Below, one piece after another: positions 60,638-64,000 of a DNA stretch of 64,000 bases (its first letter is position 1; each line of letters begins with the position of its first letter). A program made the translations under genes and the position numbers. Where the stretch lies: NCBI GenBank assembly GCA_937989875.1, contig CALKBO010000029.1, positions 96,398-160,397 on the forward strand. The letters are read 5' to 3'. The DNA is from an uncultured Collinsella sp. Lineage in GTDB: Bacteria; Actinomycetota; Coriobacteriia; Coriobacteriales; Coriobacteriaceae. Under the pieces are notes generated by a model. That model did no database searches. It saw only the letters and a program-made list of their open reading frames with translations, and was not told the DNA's origin.

Positions 60638-60711
60638 GGTAAAACCCTTGACAGTTTTACCAATTAGGGTTTCAAAACTGATAGGCTTACGTTTGGTAAA
60701 ACGTTTTTAGC
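60638..60711. promoter_or_regulatory. GGTAAAAC inverted repeats, candidate LacI-type operators and -35 box
   Basis: GGTAAAAC (60638-60645) and GTTTTACC (60654-60661) flank a consensus TTGACA (60648-60653). A second site, GGTAAAACGTTTTTAGC (60695-60711), is a near-palindrome centred on CG as in LacI-family operators. Another GTTTACC lies at 60717-60723. The sites sit in the divergent gap between glgB and the HAD phosphatase gene. A sugar-responsive LacI-type repressor is likely, but no such gene is in the window. Confidence 0.55.
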
Positions 60712-60746
60712 AGGTTGTTTACCATTTGACATCGAAAGGTTCGTAT

Positions 60747-61436
60747 ATGTCCCATACCGCCGCTCCCAAGGTTGCTTTTATTTTCGATTGCGATGGCACG
60801 TTGGTTAACAGCACCCCCGTCTGGGGCTATGCGCAGCTCGAGTTATTGCGCCGCCATGGCATTGATGGAACGGTCGACGATTTTGCCCAGTTTGAACATC
60901 TTTCGCTGGAGGACGAGTGCCAGGCCTACCACGACACGTGGGGCATTGGCACGAATGGCGAGGAAGTTTATCGCGAGCTGGGCGAGATTTTGATTGATGG
61001 GTACTCCAAGGTGCCGCCGCGCGAGGGGCTCCTGGCATTTCTGGAGCAGGCGAAGGCGGCGGACATCGCCATGTGCGTTGCCACGTCCACGCCGGTCGAG
61101 CTGGTGCAGCCCGCGCTCGCCGGTGCCGGGCTCGACGCGTACATGGAGTTTGTTACCACGACGGACGAGGCGGGACGCTCCAAGCAGTTCCCCGATGTGT
61201 ACGAGCTGGCGTTGCGTCGCCTGGAAGAACGCCACGGGCACAAGTTTAATCGCAGCTGGGTGTTTGAGGATGCCGTCTTTGGACTTAAGAGCTCTGGCAC
61301 TGCAGGCTTTAAACGCGTGGGCATCTATGACCCGCACGGCCGTATGGAGCGGGACGAGGTTTGCGATAACTGCGATATCTTTATCGACAGCTATGAGGAC
61401 CTGGACCTGGCCCGTGTGCTTTCGTTTGAGGGCTAG
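60747..61436 (+). CDS. HAD-superfamily phosphatase (beta-phosphoglucomutase-like)
   Basis: The 229-residue HAD hydrolase has motif I FIFDCDGTLVNS (nucleophile Asp about residue 14), motif II CVATSTPVEL, and motif III/IV around FEDAVFGLKSSGTAGF. A helical cap (residues about 25-90) groups it with phosphoglycolate phosphatases and beta-phosphoglucomutases. It could dephosphorylate or isomerise a sugar phosphate, and its shared control region with glgB hints at carbohydrate metabolism. GAAAGG precedes the ATG at 60747. Exact substrate is unknown. Confidence 0.82.
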   Translation: MSHTAAPKVAFIFDCDGTLVNSTPVWGYAQLELLRRHGIDGTVDDFAQFEHLSLEDECQAYHDTWGIGTNGEEVYRELGEILIDGYSKVPPREGLLAFLEQAKAADIAMCVATSTPVELVQPALAGAGLDAYMEFVTTTDEAGRSKQFPDVYELALRRLEERHGHKFNRSWVFEDAVFGLKSSGTAGFKRVGIYDPHGRMERDEVCDNCDIFIDSYEDLDLARVLSFEG

Positions 61437-61445
61437 GCGAGGGCC

Positions 61446-62087
61446 GTGGCTTGCAAAGTATTGGTGGTTTGCGGCTCGCCGGTGATGGCGAGCCCCGAGT
61501 TGCTGCGTCAACTGGCAGGGGAGTGCGACCACATCGTAGCCGTAGACCGCGGCCTGGACGCCCTGTTGGGCGCTGGCCTGAGCTGTGACGTCTACGTGGG
61601 CGACGCCGACACCGTAAGCGATGAGGGGCGCGCCCTGGTCGATGCCGCTGCCGATTTTGAAGTAGAACGCCACAACCCCTACAAGGACTATACCGATCTG
61701 GCGCTGGCGCTCGATTCCGTCCGCCGTCGCTGGCCGGGTGCCGAAGTGGTTGCGACCTGCGCTACCGGCGGCCGTCCCGACATGGCCCTGTCTGTTTTAG
61801 GGCTACTGGCAGGCTATGCGGACGCCCCCGTCTGGATCGAAGAAGACGAAGTGACGGCCAGAATCCTGCACCAAGACGAGACCTGGACCATTGAGGGCGC
61901 CGAGGGCAAAACTTTCTCCATCATCGCCATCGCTCCCAACACAGAGATAAGCGAACACGGCCTAGAATGGGAGCTAGACCACAGCCCCCTGGGCCTGCTA
62001 GCCGACACAGGTATTTCTAATGTCGTCAGGAAAACGGCCAAGATTCAAGTCCACCAAGGCATCGCAATCGCCTACCTCTACAAGTAA
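61446..62087 (+). CDS. Thiamine pyrophosphokinase
   Basis: The 213-residue protein matches thiamine pyrophosphokinase: VAVDRGLDALLGAGLSCDVYVGDADTVSD near the N terminus, HNPYKDYTDLALAL and TGGRPDMALSVLGLL. The C-terminal B1-binding region is less conserved. It would make thiamine diphosphate from thiamine and ATP. The start is a GTG 9 bases after the HAD stop, so the two genes are co-transcribed. A palindrome follows the gene. Confidence 0.85.
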   Translation: MACKVLVVCGSPVMASPELLRQLAGECDHIVAVDRGLDALLGAGLSCDVYVGDADTVSDEGRALVDAAADFEVERHNPYKDYTDLALALDSVRRRWPGAEVVATCATGGRPDMALSVLGLLAGYADAPVWIEEDEVTARILHQDETWTIEGAEGKTFSIIAIAPNTEISEHGLEWELDHSPLGLLADTGISNVVRKTAKIQVHQGIAIAYLYK

Positions 62088-62112
62088 GGCGCTGCAGCGT
62101 GAGGGTTTTATC

Positions 62113-62174
62113 GGGACGGTGGGTTAATTGACTGATTTTGCCGAAGTCAAAATCAGTCAATTCAGCCCCGTCCC
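62113..62174. repeat. 62-bp palindrome
   Basis: Arms 62113-62140 and 62148-62174 pair over AATTGACTGATTTTG and an outer GGGACGG block, with a few mismatches in between. The 7-base loop makes it a compact hairpin. It lies between the thiamine pyrophosphokinase gene and tRNA-Ala. Confidence 0.8.
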
Positions 62175-62256
62175 AGGAAAACCCGTAAGTAAGACAATCA
62201 ACTCAAAAAAGTTCTTGCACGGCACGCCAACTTCCCCTATAGTACTACCTCGTCAC

Positions 62257-62333
62257 GGGGGCGTAGCTCAGCTGGGAGAGCGCTTAACTGGCAGTCAAGA
62301 GGTCAGGGGTTCGATCCCCCCTCGTCTCCACCA
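62257..62333 (+). tRNA. tRNA-Ala (anticodon GGC), with two irregularities
   Basis: The acceptor stem 62257-62263 with 62323-62329 has the G3-U70 pair that identifies tRNA-Ala. The anticodon loop CTGGCAG gives GGC, and CCA is encoded. Two defects are visible: an A-C mismatch in the anticodon stem (62286 with 62296) and one extra C in the T arm (six C after TTCGAT), giving an 8-base loop or a bulge. A strong terminator follows. Confidence 0.85.
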
Positions 62334-62346
62334 TCGTGAATGCAAG

Positions 62347-62371
62347 GCCACTCAATTGAGTGGCTTTTTTT
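62347..62371 (+). terminator. Terminator of tRNA-Ala
   Basis: GCCACTCAATTGAGTGGC is a perfect inverted repeat followed by seven T. Confidence 0.9.
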
Positions 62372-63211
62372 GCAAAATTTTGCCGTCATCAGCAGTTGTC
62401 GCAAATATTGCGACAACTGAATTATCGTCGCTTAATTTGGTGAACCTCACACTGGGAGACGGGATCGTCAAGCTCGTCCGATAAACCGTACGCCCACGCC
62501 AACACCCGCAAAAAGTTGCGCAATTACCTTCCCGGTTTTGTACAAAGTTTGTTAGCCAAGCATAATAGGTTGAGCAATTCACACCGCCAGCGATACAACT
62601 CAGGCATTAATCATCAACCCACGCACCCCCATAAACCTGCGGCAATGTGTGTAAGATGGCACGATATCCCCCATAACCACGGCAAATAAACAATATGTTG
62701 CTCAACACGCCCCAAAACGCATGGGCCACCTGCTGTGCTAGGATAGCTAACGTTACATGGGTTCAACTGTGCTCACGGCTCCAGCAAGCCGCAAAGCGCA
62801 GGGTCGATCGGCATCCGGCCGTAACGGCGGTGCTAGAAAAACCACGAGCTCCAATAGAGTAGTCATGCGTATCGCATCGAATGACTTTGTTCTTGTCTAA
62901 GTGCAAGCTGTTATTTTGAATCGATATTTCATGATAAATGCGCAGCAGTCCTGCAGCATTTTGCATGCGGTCCAGTTTTGTTCCCGCTTGACTGGTTCGC
63001 ACGCAGTCAGCTGGGGTCGTGGCCATTTTGCGATACACGTCCGCGTCTCTAGCAACTGCACGCATACATACCGTTCACGGTGGGGCAGAGCCACGTGCTT
63101 GTCTAACTGGGCTCAGGGTTTGAATATGGAGCGCCTTCGCGCACAAGTGCCCTGGCGAAGCCATACCCAAACCCCGTGAGCCACACGTAAGACAGCAAGG
63201 GGGTGGTGCTC
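62372..63211. other. 840-base region without a recognised gene
   Basis: Short frames on both strands have no convincing start sites or family motifs. Base composition is lower in GC than the flanks between about 62880 and 62960. It may hold the promoter and long leader of the antiterminator pseudogene that follows. I see no repeats or RNA motif I can name. Confidence 0.4.
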
Positions 63212-63757
63212 GTGTGGTATGTGATTCAGGTCATTAACGGTCGCGAAGACATAATGCGCGAGCGCATTGAGCGCGTGGTGCCGGCTGGCGCCATGCATGA
63301 GCTCTTTTATCCCCAATTTTAAACCGAGATCAAGGTGCACGGCGAATGGGTCAACACGACCAAGCCGCTCTTTCCCGGTTATCTTATCTGCGATACGGCA
63401 GATCCCCGCACCGTGCAACAGTATCTGCTGCGCATGGACGACTTTGCCCGGGTGCTATCCCAGGACGGTCAGTTTGTGCCGCTGGCAAAAGAAGAGGCTC
63501 AGCTTATTGGCAGCTTTACTCATGCGGGAGACCGCGTAGTGCCCATGAGCGAGGCCCTAAAGGACGGCGACCAGGTCGTAGTAACGGCAGGTCCGCTGCT
63601 GGGCCACGAGGGCCTTATCAAAACCATTAACAGACGCAAGAGCACTGCTTATTTGGAGCTCGACCTGTGTGGCCGACGCGTAACTACGCGCGTTGGCCTC
63701 GCCGTGCTTTCAGTCGAGCAGCGCGCAATGCGAAACCTTAAAAAGGCAATCGCCTAG
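63212..63757 (+). pseudogene. NusG/LoaP-like transcription antiterminator interrupted by a stop
   Basis: Read through, the frame gives about 180 residues: WYVIQVINGREDIMRERIERVV (NusG N-terminal strand and helix), LFYPQF, an in-frame TAA at 63320-63322, then TEIKVHGEWVNTTKPLFPGYLI. Next come a linker and a C-terminal KOW region (GDQVVVTAGPLLGHEGLIKTI). The order and TKPLFPGYLI phrase match specialised NusG paralogues (LoaP, RfaH, UpxY), which usually precede polysaccharide or secondary-metabolite operons. AAGGGGG precedes the GTG start. Everything on either side of the TAA is well preserved, so the loss looks recent, or the stop is bypassed or a sequencing error. Confidence 0.75.
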
Positions 63758-63860
63758 CTGTAGGCGACTGTTTTACGGGACAGGGAGGATCTCCGGGGGC
63801 GGGGACGTAGGTTTGAAGCAAATAGTGTCGGACAAAACTAAATATACAGAAGGAGCTCCG

Positions 63861-64000
63861 GTGGGGGCCGCGCTTGTTGCCCAGGCCATGAACGGCGGCG
63901 ACGCGAGCATGCGCTACAAGGCCATGCAGGCCGAGAAGGACTGGGACTGTGTTTCGTCAAGAGGATTTGAGCAAAAAGAGCATCGGAAATTGAGCAGCCT
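63861..64000 (+). CDS. Start of an unidentified reading frame, 3' end outside window
   Basis: A GTG at 63861 has GAAGGAG 5 bases upstream (63849-63855) and opens a frame of at least 46 codons that begins VGAALVAQAMNGGDASMRYKAM. I do not recognise it. Base composition changes near 63945, where it becomes AT-richer, so the coding part may end or be rearranged there. If the preceding antiterminator acted on this transcript, the gene could be the first of a surface polysaccharide locus, which is speculation. Confidence 0.35.
   Translation, partial: MGAALVAQAMNGGDASMRYKAMQAEKDWDCVSSRGFEQKEHRKLSS

Overview
This is about 64 kb of a high-GC chromosome. The gene content points to a strictly anaerobic gut actinobacterium of the Coriobacteriia, Collinsella-like. 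That placement is inferred from anaerobic cobalamin synthesis, an iron-sulfur serine dehydratase, a two-subunit GlgC/GlgD glycogen system, radical SAM enzymes and overall gene style; no rRNA gene is present to confirm it.

Layout. 1-8000: two tandem PfkB sugar-phosphate kinases, CCA-adding enzyme, two identical tRNA-Glu(CTC), a YbhN-like flippase-family membrane protein, a TetR regulator, a radical SAM protein. 7724-8940: an IS3-family insertion sequence. 8946-14735: a minus-strand operon headed by a cobalamin riboswitch, coding for an exported CbiK cobaltochelatase, two lipoproteins of a FecCD-type importer, the permease and an ATPase with an extra C-terminal domain. 14944-30690: a divergent operon of 16 tightly overlapping genes covering corrin ring synthesis, adenosylation and nucleotide loop assembly. 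The one broken step is CbiL, present only as a 77-codon remnant. This whole block is visibly richer in GC than its surroundings. It lies between two perfect 21-bp direct repeats (7636-7656 and 30820-30840), next to the IS3 copy on one side and a fragment of an IS21-type transposase on the other, so it looks like an acquired island.

30900-47430: housekeeping and envelope genes: MacAB-like efflux, an L,D-transpeptidase, serine dehydratase, metK, gltX, priA, def, fmt, rsmB, an FmdB-type zinc ribbon. 47519-60415: a glycogen and maltodextrin block, all on the minus strand: a GH13-GH77 fusion enzyme, GlgA, GlgD, GlgC, GlgP and GlgB. GlgA and GlgB both end in histone-H1-like Lys/Ala/Pro tails. 60600-64000: a HAD phosphatase, thiamine pyrophosphokinase, a tRNA-Ala(GGC) with structural oddities, a NusG/LoaP-like antiterminator broken by an in-frame stop, and the start of a further reading frame.

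A second layer is a set of long intergenic inverted repeats. One family (arms with AGTTGCGGTGAAATAG) has three full copies and one half copy, and each full copy sits between convergent genes. Four more palindromes of similar design but unrelated sequence lie in other gaps. No CRISPR array, prophage, integrase or replication origin was seen.
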